Below, one piece after another: positions 1 to 7,738 of a stretch of DNA of 21,197 nucleotides. The translations under genes were made by a program, and so were the position numbers. Position 1 is the first letter of the stretch; each line of letters opens with the position of its first letter. The stretch lies in assembly GCA_021783175.1 (NCBI GenBank), contig JAJXUF010000049.1:1-21197 (forward strand), in the 5' to 3' direction. Below the pieces are notes generated by a model. The model worked only from the letters and a program-made list of their open reading frames with translations. It searched no databases and had not been told where the DNA came from. The DNA comes from Pseudomonadota bacterium (lineage in GTDB: Bacteria; Pseudomonadota; Gammaproteobacteria; Acidiferrobacterales; UBA6901).

Positions 1-100
1 GTTCCTGACGCTGTACATTACGCCAGTCATCTATCTGTATCTGGAAGATTTGCGCGCGCGCCGTCCACGGTGGATGCGAAACCTGTCCAACGGCTCGTAA
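1..100 (+). CDS. RND efflux transporter, C-terminal end (partial)
   Basis: Only the last 32 codons and the stop TAA (98-100) are in the window; the reading frame is set by TTC at 2-4. The peptide begins FLTLYITPVIYLYLE, which is the typical end of the last membrane helix in large RND pumps of the AcrB/MdtB/MdtC type, followed by a short basic cytoplasmic tail (RARRPRWMR). Such proteins are inner-membrane proton antiporters working with a periplasmic adaptor and an outer-membrane channel. The substrate cannot be inferred from this fragment, and metal (CusA-like) versus drug export cannot be separated. The gene is convergent with the diguanylate cyclase; only 15 bases lie between the two stops and no terminator hairpin is visible there. 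Confidence 0.8.
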   Translation, partial: FLTLYITPVIYLYLEDLRARRPRWMRNLSNGS

Positions 101-115
101 TCGCAGCCTGTCCGG

Positions 116-1600
116 TCAGCCGCCGTTGTACTTTTCCGGTCGTGAGTCTGGGGCCAAAGTGGGATCGCCGATCTCGACACGATTGCGGCCCAGGCGTTTC
201 GCGCGGTACAAGGCTTTATCAGCCCGGTCAATCAGGGTGTGCGGAGATTCGCCGGGCAAATACAAGGTTAGTCCCGCGGAAAAAGTCGGCAACGTGAGGC
301 GTTGTCCGTTGTGTTCACAGGAACCATGGGCCACTCGTTGCTGCACCTTGCGCAGCGCGCAACTGGCGCCTTCCTGTCCCGTATTGGGCAACAACACTGA
401 AAACTCCTCGCCCCCATATCGGGCCACCATGTCGTGATGGCGGAATATCGATAACACGTCATTGGCGTAATGTCTCAACACCTGGTCACCGGCAGAATGC
501 CCCAGGCTATCGTTGATGGCCTTGAATTGGTCAAGATCCATGATTGCCAGGGCAAGCGGCGTGCCATAACGCTGCGCACGCCCGATTTCATCCTCGAGCC
601 GACGCATGAAAGCGCGCCGGTTTGGCAACGCTGTGAATTCGTCAGTAAGACTCAGCAGGCGCACCTTGTTAAGTTCATCGTGCAGACGCTCGCTGTCTGA
701 TTTGACCAACTGCAGATAGTCGGTCGATCCGCGCAGTTTCGCGGCGAGGGAGCGCTGACCTTTAATGAGTTCATCGATGCCGCCAATCAGAATCTGCCGT
801 AAGCTCTCGATCTCCTGAGCGCTGTCCGCCTGCTGCAATGCCCCGCGCTCGATCTCCAACAGGGCGCCGAATTCTCGATTCTGCGCAATCGCCTCCGAGA
901 CCTTCTTGGCAAGCGTTTCCTGAAGCTTGTCGATCTCATCCCGCTTGCGGTCCAGATGTAATCGATAGGCCGAATTCACCCGCCGCTCAGCCACAGGAGA
1001 AGTCGAATTTTCCTCCTCTTCCAGAATGCGCTGCATGGTCTTTTCGCGCGAACGCGAACGCCTTTCCGCAGTGCGCCTGTCGGGCGGCGGAATTTGCGCA
1101 TCTTCTGCGGACGGAGCCGGGGCTTGCGCATCCGGATGATGCGCTTCGACTGTCTGCGAAACGGCAGCTTCTCTTTCTGTCGCCGGCGAAACGTCCGGCG
1201 CTTGAGCGGCTCCCCGGTTCGGCTGATTTCCAAGGCTGCCCAACAGCCCCTCTACCGCCCGCTCAAATGCATCTGGATCTTCGTCCCGCTCCGGCGCTGC
1301 GTGCTCGCCTTCATGCAGCAGCTGGCTGCGCAGATCGGTGGCAGACGCCATAGATAAGGCGGGCCGCAACTGTATGAGTTTTGCCGTAACCCGCAAGACG
1401 TGTTCGCTTGTGGGATTCTTGGCGTAGGCTTCCAGTAGATAGAACAGCAGGGACATATAGGTTTGTTCGACCTGCGCCTGCTCGGTCTCGCAATCATGGA
1501 AAAGGCGCACTATCTGGTCATGAATCACGATGCCAGTCGGAGTCTGCTTCAGATCTTCGAGTAACCCCAAGACGCGCCGCAGTGCGCCTGATTCGACCAT
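116..1600 (-). CDS. GGDEF-domain diguanylate cyclase
   Basis: Predicted cytoplasmic enzyme making cyclic di-GMP from two GTP. The GGDEF domain spans about residues 319-480 of 494: TDEFTALPNRR at its start, the metal-binding segment MDLDQFKAIND, and the active-site loop GGEEF at 396-400. RHHD at 387-390 fits the RxxD inhibitory site, so product inhibition is likely. No membrane helix or signal peptide is seen. The N-terminal ~120 residues are helical and unlike any sensor domain I recognise. A Pro/Ala/Glu-rich linker (about 120-190) and a charged coiled-coil-like stretch (about 195-315) follow, probably for dimerisation. I prefer ATG 1600 because GGGGA lies 9-10 bases upstream; an in-frame GTG at 1630 would add 10 residues. 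The input signal is unknown. Confidence 0.92.
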   Translation of the reverse strand: MVESGALRRVLGLLEDLKQTPTGIVIHDQIVRLFHDCETEQAQVEQTYMSLLFYLLEAYAKNPTSEHVLRVTAKLIQLRPALSMASATDLRSQLLHEGEHAAPERDEDPDAFERAVEGLLGSLGNQPNRGAAQAPDVSPATEREAAVSQTVEAHHPDAQAPAPSAEDAQIPPPDRRTAERRSRSREKTMQRILEEEENSTSPVAERRVNSAYRLHLDRKRDEIDKLQETLAKKVSEAIAQNREFGALLEIERGALQQADSAQEIESLRQILIGGIDELIKGQRSLAAKLRGSTDYLQLVKSDSERLHDELNKVRLLSLTDEFTALPNRRAFMRRLEDEIGRAQRYGTPLALAIMDLDQFKAINDSLGHSAGDQVLRHYANDVLSIFRHHDMVARYGGEEFSVLLPNTGQEGASCALRKVQQRVAHGSCEHNGQRLTLPTFSAGLTLYLPGESPHTLIDRADKALYRAKRLGRNRVEIGDPTLAPDSRPEKYNGG

Positions 1601-1639
1601 CGGTATTGAATCCCCAGACAAATTGCCCACCCTTCTTCT

Positions 1640-1849
1640 TTAAAGAATTGTTCGGTATTCGTCCGTGTGCCCTACCCATGCCACATCGGCGCCGCGTACG
1701 GCAACGACCGTATACGGATAGTTATCCGAGCTTCCGGCAAGCGAATACGTCGACGGAAACTCGTAGCATTTTGGAAAATCTAACGCGCGCCCCGAGAAAT
1801 AACAACGAGACAAGATGACTTCGCAATTGAGCTTCGCAAGTTCAAACAT
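1640..1849 (-). CDS. Small hypothetical protein (69 aa), doubtful
   Basis: ATG at 1849 to TAA ending at 1640. The translation has an ordinary amino-acid mix (for example YTVVAVRGADVAWVGHTDEY near the C-terminus) and looks less like a shadow frame than the other ORFs in this stretch. It ends close upstream of the diguanylate cyclase on the same strand, so the two could be co-transcribed. Against it: no Shine-Dalgarno is visible before the ATG (the preceding bases are CGCCTGTAA), and I recognise no family, membrane segment or motif. It may also be the remnant of a longer gene. No function is proposed. Confidence 0.3.
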   Translation of the reverse strand: MFELAKLNCEVILSRCYFSGRALDFPKCYEFPSTYSLAGSSDNYPYTVVAVRGADVAWVGHTDEYRTIL

Positions 1850-2124
1850 TTACAGGCGATAGTGAAAGAACTACTGGATATTCCGCCTGACATTGCTGGC
1901 AGTCTACCCACGCGCCGTGACCGGTACATGAAGACGGGGATCCGACACCAATTTCTGTCTTTTTTTCGCCGGTCGGGAAATTCGCGCACGCGCCCTGCGG
2001 CAGCCTGCAGAAGCCGCATCCAAATTATCGCCGATACTGCTCGTGCCGGCCTCCCGCCCAGAACCAGTATCCCCGCCGCGCTGGACCTCTGCGGCAAAAT
2101 AAGCGCGGCCCGGCAGGCCGAGGA

Positions 2125-2152
2125 TTTGGACTCAGCGTCAGCATCCGATAAT
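2125..2152 (+). promoter_or_regulatory. Candidate sigma-70 promoter for the membrane protein gene
   Basis: TTTGGA (2125-2130) and GATAAT (2147-2152), separated by 16 bases. The -10 matches the consensus at five of six positions; the -35 is weak. A start of transcription near 2159 would give a leader of about 27 bases before ATG 2186, which supports the short start of that gene. The prediction rests on motif match only. Confidence 0.3.
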
Positions 2153-2185
2153 GTACGGCAATTGAAACGACTGGTAGCGGCAATT

Positions 2186-2644
2186 ATGCAGGCAAGGAAC
2201 AAGGGGCGATTCACTTTCCGATTCTCTGGGGCGCTTTTCATTCTTTCAGCGGTCTCGGAACTGCTGTCGCTAAACGATGGCGTCCTGCTGCTCGGCGCGA
2301 TCCGCGGCGGCGTGATCGCACTCGCTTATCACCTCGCGTACATCGTGATGTTTGTCGTGCTGGGCATCGGGTTGTGGGAAGGAAAGCGCTGGGGCGTCAA
2401 GGCAGTAATGATTTCCACGGCCCTCTATACGCTGGACCGCCTGCAGCTACTTCTTGCGCCACGTGTACTGGAAACCTACATGCTCGGTGAACTGGGAGAT
2501 TACGTCAATTCGCTGGTTGCCGGGGGCCAACAGACCATCCTTCAGACAACAATGGTCATGATCGTGCTGTTCGTCGCTTCGTGGTGGGCATTCGCCTGGT
2601 ATACCTACGCGCGGCGCGATTACTTCAAGGCAAAGGCTAGCTGA
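2186..2644 (+). CDS. Four-helix hypothetical membrane protein
   Basis: 152 residues, family not recognised. Four hydrophobic segments are visible at about 12-30, 43-64, 70-91 and 117-141, with a short basic N-terminus (MQARNKGRF) and a basic C-terminal tail (YARRDYFKAKAS). It is therefore a predicted inner-membrane protein. Conserved-looking features include GLWEGKRWG between helices 2 and 3 and the WWAFAWYTY cluster ending helix 4. The reading frame stays open far upstream (a GTG at 1862), but the upstream residues are Arg/Ser/Ala-rich with no membrane pattern and a promoter candidate lies inside them, so ATG 2186 is the better start even though its ribosome site is weak. It is transcribed alone; hairpins lie downstream. 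No function is proposed. Confidence 0.65.
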   Translation: MQARNKGRFTFRFSGALFILSAVSELLSLNDGVLLLGAIRGGVIALAYHLAYIVMFVVLGIGLWEGKRWGVKAVMISTALYTLDRLQLLLAPRVLETYMLGELGDYVNSLVAGGQQTILQTTMVMIVLFVASWWAFAWYTYARRDYFKAKAS

Positions 2645-2664
2645 CCGCCAACAGGGCTGCGTTC

Positions 2665-2710
2665 GGCAAAAAACTCTTTGCCATGAGCGCCAGGCACGGT
2701 TCGGCGTGCC
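2665..2710. terminator. Tandem hairpins after the membrane protein gene
   Basis: Two perfect 6-bp stems follow the stop at 2644: GGCAAA (2665-2670) with TTTGCC (2677-2682), and GGCACG (2693-2698) with CGTGCC (2705-2710), each with a 6-base loop. Neither is followed by a T run on either strand, so a classical intrinsic terminator is not shown. They may protect the mRNA 3' end or aid Rho-dependent stopping between convergent genes. Confidence 0.3.
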
Positions 2711-2808
2711 AGACCTTGGCTTTGGCTTGTTTCGCGATGCCGGACGACCGTTTCGGGCGAGCAGATTCAGACGCTGCGGGAAGATTCAGTAATTAGCGCT
2801 GGCGGGCA

Positions 2809-2825
2809 AGCCGTCCAAAACGGCT
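2809..2825. repeat. Short inverted repeat downstream of the small minus-strand gene
   Basis: AGCCGT (2809-2814) and ACGGCT (2820-2825) form a 6-bp hairpin with a 5-base loop, 57 bases beyond the stop of the 75-codon minus-strand gene. There is no T run after it on either strand, so a terminator role is only possible. Confidence 0.25.
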
Positions 2826-2881
2826 GCAAATCCTTCCGCCACCATCGCTGAAGGAAGAGGAATTGCTGCGGGTCGAAGCTT

Positions 2882-3109
2882 TCAGGATTCCCATTCCTCG
2901 AGTGGCGACGAAATCTGACGCTTTTCCGCGATCAGACGCCTGGCCTCCTGTTCCGTGGCGGCAAACGTCATTCGAATCTGTTCCTTGTCCCCTGCCGGCT
3001 GCGCCATACGCAGTGAGCGGCAAAGCTCTTTCGCCTCGCGGAAACTGGAAAAGCTGTTGACCGGCGTCACCACCATGTCGGCGGAAACGCGAAAAACAAA
3101 GTACGGCAT
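2882..3109 (-). CDS. Small conserved-looking hypothetical protein (75 aa)
   Basis: Begins MPYFVFRVSADMV and is soluble, charged and probably alpha/beta. The middle is helical and basic (FREAKELCRSLR) and the C-terminus is acidic (SPLEEWES). I recall similar short proteins near xseB/ispA in other proteobacteria, but with no known role, so no function is given. ATG 3109 is chosen over an in-frame start at 3130 because GGGAG lies 7 bases upstream of it and because a perfect TATAAT box lies about 30 bases further up. It is divergent from xseB and alone in its transcription unit. Confidence 0.75.
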   Translation of the reverse strand: MPYFVFRVSADMVVTPVNSFSSFREAKELCRSLRMAQPAGDKEQIRMTFAATEQEARRLIAEKRQISSPLEEWES

Positions 3110-3138
3110 GGCAACACTCCCGAACCTCAATAATCGCC

Positions 3139-3167
3139 ATTATATCGGCAAAACCCCAGCATACCAG
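3139..3167 (-). promoter_or_regulatory. Promoter of the 75-aa protein gene
   Basis: On the minus strand the -10 box is a perfect TATAAT (3144-3139). Seventeen bases upstream is CTGGTA (3167-3162), which matches TTGACA at three of six positions. Transcription would start near 3132, giving a leader of about 22 bases before ATG 3109 that includes the GGGAG ribosome site. Confidence 0.5.
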
Positions 3168-3241
3168 CAGGCTGCCACCATCCCTCGTATTACCGCGGCT
3201 CACCTGACCCGACGCTGCCCGTGTCCTCGGCCGGCGCCACG

Positions 3242-3270
3242 TTGACGTCAGTTGATCACTGAGTTAGCGT
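3242..3270 (+). promoter_or_regulatory. Candidate promoter of the xseB-ispA-dxs operon
   Basis: TTGACG (3242-3247), a 17-base spacer and TAGCGT (3265-3270). The -35 matches at five of six positions, the -10 at three of six. Transcription would start near 3277, about 25 bases before the GTG start of xseB. A second, weaker pair (TTGATC at 3252 and TATCTG at 3275) overlaps it, so the exact promoter is uncertain. Confidence 0.35.
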
Positions 3271-3301
3271 TCGATATCTGCGCTGAACCCCGGGTGCCAT
3301 C

Positions 3302-3544
3302 GTGGCAAAAAAATCGCCATTACCAGATTTTGAAAGTGCGCTCGCCGAGCTCGAGAAACTCGTCGAAAAAATGGAGGGTGGCAACCAGAGCCTGGAAGAA
3401 GCCCTGCAGTCATTCCAGCGCGGCATCGAACTCACGCGTGCCTGTCAACAGGGCCTCAGACAGGCGGAACAGCGCGTGGAAAAGCTCATGCAGCAGAACG
3501 GGGACGTGACGCTGGAGCCTTACCAGGGCGACAGCTCCGCTTGA
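3302..3544 (+). CDS. xseB: Exodeoxyribonuclease VII small subunit
   Basis: 80 residues, the usual length of XseB. With XseA (not in this window) it forms exonuclease VII, a cytoplasmic enzyme that degrades single-stranded DNA from both ends and acts in repair. The family pattern is clear: FESALAELEKLVEKME, the short turn GNQSLEEAL, then a long second helix with GIELTRACQQGLRQAEQRV; together these form the helical hairpin that packs on XseA. The start is GTG at 3302, just before a run of seven A. The stop TGA (3542-3544) overlaps the TTG start of ispA by four bases. The order xseB-ispA-dxs is the same as in E. coli and many relatives. Confidence 0.95.
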   Translation: MAKKSPLPDFESALAELEKLVEKMEGGNQSLEEALQSFQRGIELTRACQQGLRQAEQRVEKLMQQNGDVTLEPYQGDSSA

Positions 3545-4434
3545 CCTTCCTGCTAGACTTCCTGCCACGCAGCCAGCAACGAGTGGAGGCGGCGCTGGAG
3601 CGACGTCTGCCGGGCGCCGATACCGAACCGCGCCGCCTGCATGAAGCTATGCGCTATGCCACCCTCAACGGCGGCAAGCGCCTGCGCGCCGCCCTGGTCT
3701 ATGCAACTGGTGCAGCATTCGATTCCCCCCTGGAGCAACTCGACGCGCCTGCCTGTGCCCTGGAGCTCATGCACGCTTATTCGCTTATTCACGACGACCT
3801 GCCGTCGATGGACAATGACGACTTGCGGCGCGGGAAACCCACATGCCACCGCGCTTTCGACGAGGCGACCGCACTATTGGCTGGGGATGCCCTACAGGCT
3901 CTCGCATTCGAGATTCTAGCCACCGACCCTTCACTGGCGGCAATCCCGGCCCGGCGCCTGGAGATGGTGGCGCAACTCGCGCAAGCGGGGGGCTCGCTTG
4001 GCATGGTGGGCGGACAGGCAATCGATCTGGGCGCCGTCGGAAAAATGCTGGACCAGCCGCAACTTCAAGACATGCACAGCCGCAAGACGGGCGCACTGAT
4101 CCGCGCAGCCATCGCCCTGGGTGCCCTGGCTGCCCCTCGTACACCGCCTGAAGCGTTGGCGGCGCTCGACCAATATGGACAGGCCGTCGGCCTCGCCTTC
4201 CAGATTATCGACGACATTCTGGATGTTGAGGGGAGCACCCTGACCCTGGGTAAGCCCCAAGGCAGCGACCAGCGCCAGGAAAAACCCACCTATCCTGCCG
4301 TACTGGGCCTTGAGGCTGCCCGAAAACTGGCACACAAACAGTGCGCGATGGCCCTCGCCAGCGTCGACGCTTTGGGAGATAATATGCGGCTCCTTCGCGA
4401 AATTGCCATCTATATTCGGGACCGGACGCACTGA
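3541..4434 (+). CDS. ispA: Farnesyl diphosphate synthase (short-chain polyprenyl synthase)
   Basis: 297 residues, normal for IspA. It condenses isopentenyl diphosphate with dimethylallyl and geranyl diphosphate to farnesyl diphosphate, feeding quinone, undecaprenyl and hopanoid synthesis. Both Asp-rich Mg2+ sites are visible: [10 protein letters not shown] at 85-94, the bacterial DDx4D form, and DDILD in [11 protein letters not shown] in the C-terminal third. [15 protein letters not shown] at about 43-57 is the typical substrate-binding segment. The start is TTG 3541 within the xseB stop (TTGA); no ATG or GTG is available upstream in frame, and later Met codons would remove the NGGKR region. 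The stop shares one base with the ATG of dxs, so the three genes are translationally linked. Confidence 0.95.
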   Translation: MTFLLDFLPRSQQRVEAALERRLPGADTEPRRLHEAMRYATLNGGKRLRAALVYATGAAFDSPLEQLDAPACALELMHAYSLIHDDLPSMDNDDLRRGKPTCHRAFDEATALLAGDALQALAFEILATDPSLAAIPARRLEMVAQLAQAGGSLGMVGGQAIDLGAVGKMLDQPQLQDMHSRKTGALIRAAIALGALAAPRTPPEALAALDQYGQAVGLAFQIIDDILDVEGSTLTLGKPQGSDQRQEKPTYPAVLGLEAARKLAHKQCAMALASVDALGDNMRLLREIAIYIRDRTH

Positions 4435-6320
4435 TGCCCTATTCCAAAGACTATCCGCTGCTAAAGCGGGTCAGCTTGCCGGAAGAGCTGCGACAGCTGG
4501 ATGAGTCCGACCTGCCCGCCCTTGCAGCGGAGCTGCGCCGTTTCCTAATCGGTACCGTGAGCAAAACCGGCGGCCACCTCGCGGCCGGTCTGGGTACCGT
4601 CGAGCTGACAATAGCGCTGCATTACGTTTTCAATACACCCGAAGACCGGCTGGTATGGGACGTCGGCCACCAGACCTACCCGCACAAGATACTGACCGGA
4701 AGACGCGATCGCATGGGCAGCTTGCGTCAGAGCGGGGGTTTATCGGGCTTTCCGCGACGCGGCGAAAGCCCTTATGACACCTTTGGCGTGGGCCATGCCA
4801 GCACCTCTATCGGTGCCGCACTCGGCATGGCTGTGGCCGCCGCGTGCGAGGGGTCGCAGCGCAATGTCGTGGCCATCATTGGGGACGGCGCGCTCACTGG
4901 CGGCATGGCGTTCGAGGCCCTCAACAACGCCGGTAACATGGATGCCAATCTGCTGGTCATCCTCAATGATAACGACATGTCTATTTCGCCCAATGTCGGG
5001 GCTATGTCCAACTACCTGGCGCGCATTCTGTCCGGCAAAGTCTACGCTACGGTGCGCGAGGGGAGTAAGACAGTACTGTCGACGCTGCCACCTGTGTGGG
5101 AACTTGCGAAACGGGCGGAAGAACATATGAAGGGCATGATCATGCCCGGCACGCTGTTCGAGGAGCTCGGATTTAACTATATCGGGCCGATCGATGGTCA
5201 TGATCTCAATACTCTGATCAGGACCCTGCGCAACTTGCGAGGACTCAAGGGTCCGCGCTTCTTGCACGTGGTGACCCGCAAGGGCAAGGGCTATGAACCG
5301 GCGGAAGGCAATCCCTGCGTTTACCACGGGGTAACGCCGTTCGACCCGACCACCGGGAAAATGGAGAAGAAATCGAGCGGCAAGACCTACACCCAGGTTT
5401 TCGGCGAGTGGCTGTGCGACATGGCCGACTTGGACGCGCGTCTCATCGGCATCACTCCGGCGATGCGCGAAGGTTCCGGAATGGTGGCCTTCTCTGAGCG
5501 CTATGCGGACCGCTACTTCGACGTCGGCATTGCCGAACAGCATGCACTTACTTTCGCGGCCGGAATGGCCTGCGAGCAACTGAAGCCGGTGGTGGCAATC
5601 TATTCCACCTTTCTGCAGCGTGCTTACGACCAACTGATTCACGATATCTGCCTGCAGAACCTTCCCGTGACTTTCGCGGTGGATCGCGCCGGACTGGTCG
5701 GTCCAGACGGCCCGACCCATGCAGGCAGCTTCGACCTGAGCTATCTGCGGTGCCTACCGAACATCACGGTGATGGCGCCGGCGGACGAGAATGAATGCCG
5801 ACAGATGCTCTACACCGCCTTCTGTCTGGACGGACCTGCCGCCGTGCGCTATCCGCGCGGCAGCGGCCCGGGAGTCGAAACAGAAACGCTGATGCGCGCC
5901 CTGCCCATTGGCAAGGCTGAGCTGCGCCGACGCGGCAAGAGCGTGGCCATACTTGCTTTCGGGACTATGCTGGAACCAGCGCTGGCCGCAGCCGAAGAGA
6001 TCAATGCCACGGTCGTGAACATGCGATTCGTCAAACCGCTCGACGCCGAAATGGTGGTTACCGCGGCGCAGAACCATGCTTTGCTTGTCACAGTCGAAGA
6101 AAATACTGTTCTCGGAGGGGCTGGCAGTGCGGTGACGGAAGCCTTGGCCGCTGCCGGAATTAGTATACCGGTAATACACCTTGGCTTACCCGACAGCTTC
6201 GTTGAACAGGGCGAACGCCATGAATTGCTTGCCCTTTGTGGACTGGATGCAGCCGGAATTAGGCGCACCATCCAAAATGCGATGGCCGATGGGGTTGCCA
6301 GAATTCCGGGAACAGCTTAA
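4434..6320 (+). CDS. dxs: 1-deoxy-D-xylulose-5-phosphate synthase
   Basis: 628 residues, normal for the family. It joins pyruvate and glyceraldehyde 3-phosphate, with thiamine diphosphate, to give DXP. This is the entry step of the non-mevalonate isoprenoid pathway and also supplies thiamine and pyridoxal synthesis. Visible signatures are [13 protein letters not shown] at 78-90, the thiamine-diphosphate motif from GDGALTGG (150) to NDND (178-181), and DVGIAEQH, whose Glu368 is the catalytic residue of the transketolase-type second half. Its product is a precursor for the neighbouring ispA reaction. The ATG overlaps the ispA stop by one base (TGATG). Confidence 0.97.
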   Translation: MPYSKDYPLLKRVSLPEELRQLDESDLPALAAELRRFLIGTVSKTGGHLAAGLGTVELTIALHYVFNTPEDRLVWDVGHQTYPHKILTGRRDRMGSLRQSGGLSGFPRRGESPYDTFGVGHASTSIGAALGMAVAAACEGSQRNVVAIIGDGALTGGMAFEALNNAGNMDANLLVILNDNDMSISPNVGAMSNYLARILSGKVYATVREGSKTVLSTLPPVWELAKRAEEHMKGMIMPGTLFEELGFNYIGPIDGHDLNTLIRTLRNLRGLKGPRFLHVVTRKGKGYEPAEGNPCVYHGVTPFDPTTGKMEKKSSGKTYTQVFGEWLCDMADLDARLIGITPAMREGSGMVAFSERYADRYFDVGIAEQHALTFAAGMACEQLKPVVAIYSTFLQRAYDQLIHDICLQNLPVTFAVDRAGLVGPDGPTHAGSFDLSYLRCLPNITVMAPADENECRQMLYTAFCLDGPAAVRYPRGSGPGVETETLMRALPIGKAELRRRGKSVAILAFGTMLEPALAAAEEINATVVNMRFVKPLDAEMVVTAAQNHALLVTVEENTVLGGAGSAVTEALAAAGISIPVIHLGLPDSFVEQGERHELLALCGLDAAGIRRTIQNAMADGVARIPGTA

Positions 6321-6343
6321 ACTTGACTAAAATAGTCAACAAT
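6319..6343. promoter_or_regulatory. IscR type-1-like operator and overlapping -10 box before folE2
   Basis: The dyad TTGACTA (6323-6329), AAA, TAGTCAA (6333-6339) is a perfect 7-bp palindrome. It fits the core YYGACTRWWWYAGTCRR of the [2Fe-2S]-IscR type-1 site at every position. Over the full 25-base consensus, 6319-6343 agrees at 23 positions by my hand alignment; the two mismatches are in the outer flanks. TAAAAT (6328-6333) inside it is a plausible -10, partly of the extended type, so binding would block transcription. A further TAGTCA lies at 6343-6348. The site is in the 56-base gap between dxs and folE2 and reads only toward folE2. The consensus is established knowledge; regulation here is inference. 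Confidence 0.55.
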
Positions 6344-6376
6344 AGTCACGTAGTGGCAAGGCAAAGAGGACGAACG

Positions 6377-7207
6377 ATGAAGGCAACCGTGAAGCATGCG
6401 AGTCAATCCGCTACCGCTCCAATCGCAGACGTCCAAAGCAAGGCTGACACACGCCACATTGCGATCGACAAGGTCGGAATCAAGGACATTCGCCACCCCG
6501 TGCGCGTAAAAGACCGCAGCCAGGGAGAACAGCACACTATTGCCCACTTCAACATGTATGTGGAACTGCCGCACAACTTCAAAGGCACCCATATGTCACG
6601 GTTCGTGGAGATCTTGAATAGCCACGACCCGGAAATCTCCGTCGAATCGTTCAAGGACATGTTGACCGAAATGAGCGAGCGCCTCGAAGCCAGGACCGGC
6701 CATATCGAGATGAGCTTTCCGTATTTCATCAACAAGTCCGCGCCCGTATCCCGTGTGCAAAGCCTTCTCGACTACCAGGTAACCTTCATCGGGGAAATCC
6801 GTGATGGCGCCCATGTGATGACCATCAAGGTGATTGTGCCGGTTACCAGCCTGTGCCCCTGTTCCAAGGAAATTTCCCAATACGGCGCACATAACCAGCG
6901 TTCACACGTCACCGTGACTGTGCGCACCAATACCTTTGTCTGGGTCGAAGACCTGATCGACGTGGTTGAGAAACAGGCCAGCAGCGAGCTCTATGGTCTG
7001 CTAAAGCGCCCGGACGAGAAGTTCGTGACGGAGCGCGCCTACGAAAATCCGAAATTTGTCGAAGACATGGTGCGCGATGTCGCCGCACAGCTGAATGCCG
7101 ACCCGCGGGTGGATGCGTATACGGTCGAATCCGAAAACTTCGAATCCATCCACAATCATTCCGCCTATGCGATGATTGAGCGAGACAAGACGCTCCCGCA
7201 GAACTGA
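6377..7207 (+). CDS. folE2: GTP cyclohydrolase IB (FolE2 type)
   Basis: 276 residues. Converts GTP to 7,8-dihydroneopterin triphosphate, the first step of folate (and queuosine or biopterin) synthesis, using a fold and metal site different from zinc-dependent FolE. Recognisable segments are [20 protein letters not shown] at 15-34, GIKDIRHPV, the metal-site region LCPCSKEIS with Cys160 and Cys162, GAHNQRSH at 170-177, and [15 protein letters not shown] near the C-terminus with its Glu and His residues. ATG 6377 is chosen because AGAGGA lies six bases upstream; an upstream TTG at 6323 falls inside the operator-like palindrome. FolE2 is often the form used when zinc is short. No zinc-regulator (Zur) box was recognised; an IscR-like site is seen instead. 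Confidence 0.95.
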   Translation: MKATVKHASQSATAPIADVQSKADTRHIAIDKVGIKDIRHPVRVKDRSQGEQHTIAHFNMYVELPHNFKGTHMSRFVEILNSHDPEISVESFKDMLTEMSERLEARTGHIEMSFPYFINKSAPVSRVQSLLDYQVTFIGEIRDGAHVMTIKVIVPVTSLCPCSKEISQYGAHNQRSHVTVTVRTNTFVWVEDLIDVVEKQASSELYGLLKRPDEKFVTERAYENPKFVEDMVRDVAAQLNADPRVDAYTVESENFESIHNHSAYAMIERDKTLPQN

Positions 7208-7738
7208 CAGGACCCAGGCCATACCCTCTGTTCTGTTACTTAATCTCAAGCAATACAAGGTCTGGGGCTGACCGGCATCCATTCAATCAGCTTTCGCCCG
7301 GCGCGCGCCGGAGCGTCACGCCATTTTGCATCGCACCAGAACAATCCCCGCAGCAATGTTTGCCATGCTCAAACGGTGCTCGACAAGAAAGCACAAACCT
7401 ATGCGCCAGATCCTCACTGCTGCAATTCGGACCTCTTGCCCGCGGCGATGGCGGAACATGTCGTCGGCGTGGAGACAACCATTCCCTGGTAGCATGCACG
7501 CCGCAATTGCTTCGCCAAATCGTCGCAAGAATGGATGTCTATTTTCAAAGAAAGTGGCCGCTCATCTGAATGCGCTTCCGGGTGACTCGAAAAAGCGAGG
7601 ATGCTTCAGGGACCCTCAAACACCTCCGCGGTCGATTGCGGGTTTCGATTCCTCGGCGGTGCGCAATGGTAAGTTGAACGCTCGATAACTATGGCGTCCA
7701 TCAGAATCACGTCCATCTGCCGCCACGATGCATACTCC
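7208..7738. other. 531-base convergent intergenic region without a supported gene
   Basis: It lies between the ends of folE2 (+) and the hydrogenase protease (-). Several frames stay open for 60-120 codons, but none has a family signature, a good ribosome site or a believable composition; all are Arg/Pro/Ser/Cys-rich as expected for chance frames in GC-rich DNA. A weak stem, AAGC/GCTT, followed by five T on the minus strand (7606-7590) could help end hydrogenase transcription. No tRNA, repeat array or insertion-sequence end was recognised. It could be a decayed gene, but I cannot name one. Confidence 0.5.

Larger units (their letters stand above)
1631..2185. other. Gene-poor region between dgc and a membrane protein gene
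   Basis: About 555 bases with no gene I can support firmly. It holds a 69-codon minus-strand ORF (1640-1849, listed separately). It also holds a plus-strand frame, open from about 1780, that runs into the membrane protein gene at 2186; a GTG at 1862 would add 108 residues. That extension is Arg/Ala/Ser-rich, low in hydrophobic pattern and unlike the protein that follows, so I treat it as non-coding. No tRNA, repeat or phage attachment structure was seen. A run of seven T at about 1961-1967 follows only a 4-bp stem. Confidence 0.5.

Noticed and set aside
1937..1967. T run at about 1961-1967 as an intrinsic terminator
   Set aside because: Only a 4-bp stem (GACA/TGTC) precedes it and no plus-strand gene ends upstream.
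1862..2185. Extension of the four-helix membrane protein by 108 residues from GTG 1862
   Set aside because: The residues are low-complexity Arg/Ser/Ala-rich without membrane pattern, and a promoter candidate lies inside; the short start from ATG 2186 is more natural.
4740..5720. 326-codon minus-strand ORF
   Set aside because: Antisense to dxs, which is full length with all motifs; the long open frame reflects codon bias in GC-rich DNA.
6319..6350. Zur box before folE2
   Set aside because: The palindrome does not fit the AT-rich Zur pattern (GTTATANTATAAC type); the GACT/AGTC arms fit IscR type-1 sites much better.
7640..7665. TTTCGATTC segment resembling a tRNA T-loop
   Set aside because: The flanking bases do not form a T stem, and no acceptor, D or anticodon arms could be fitted.
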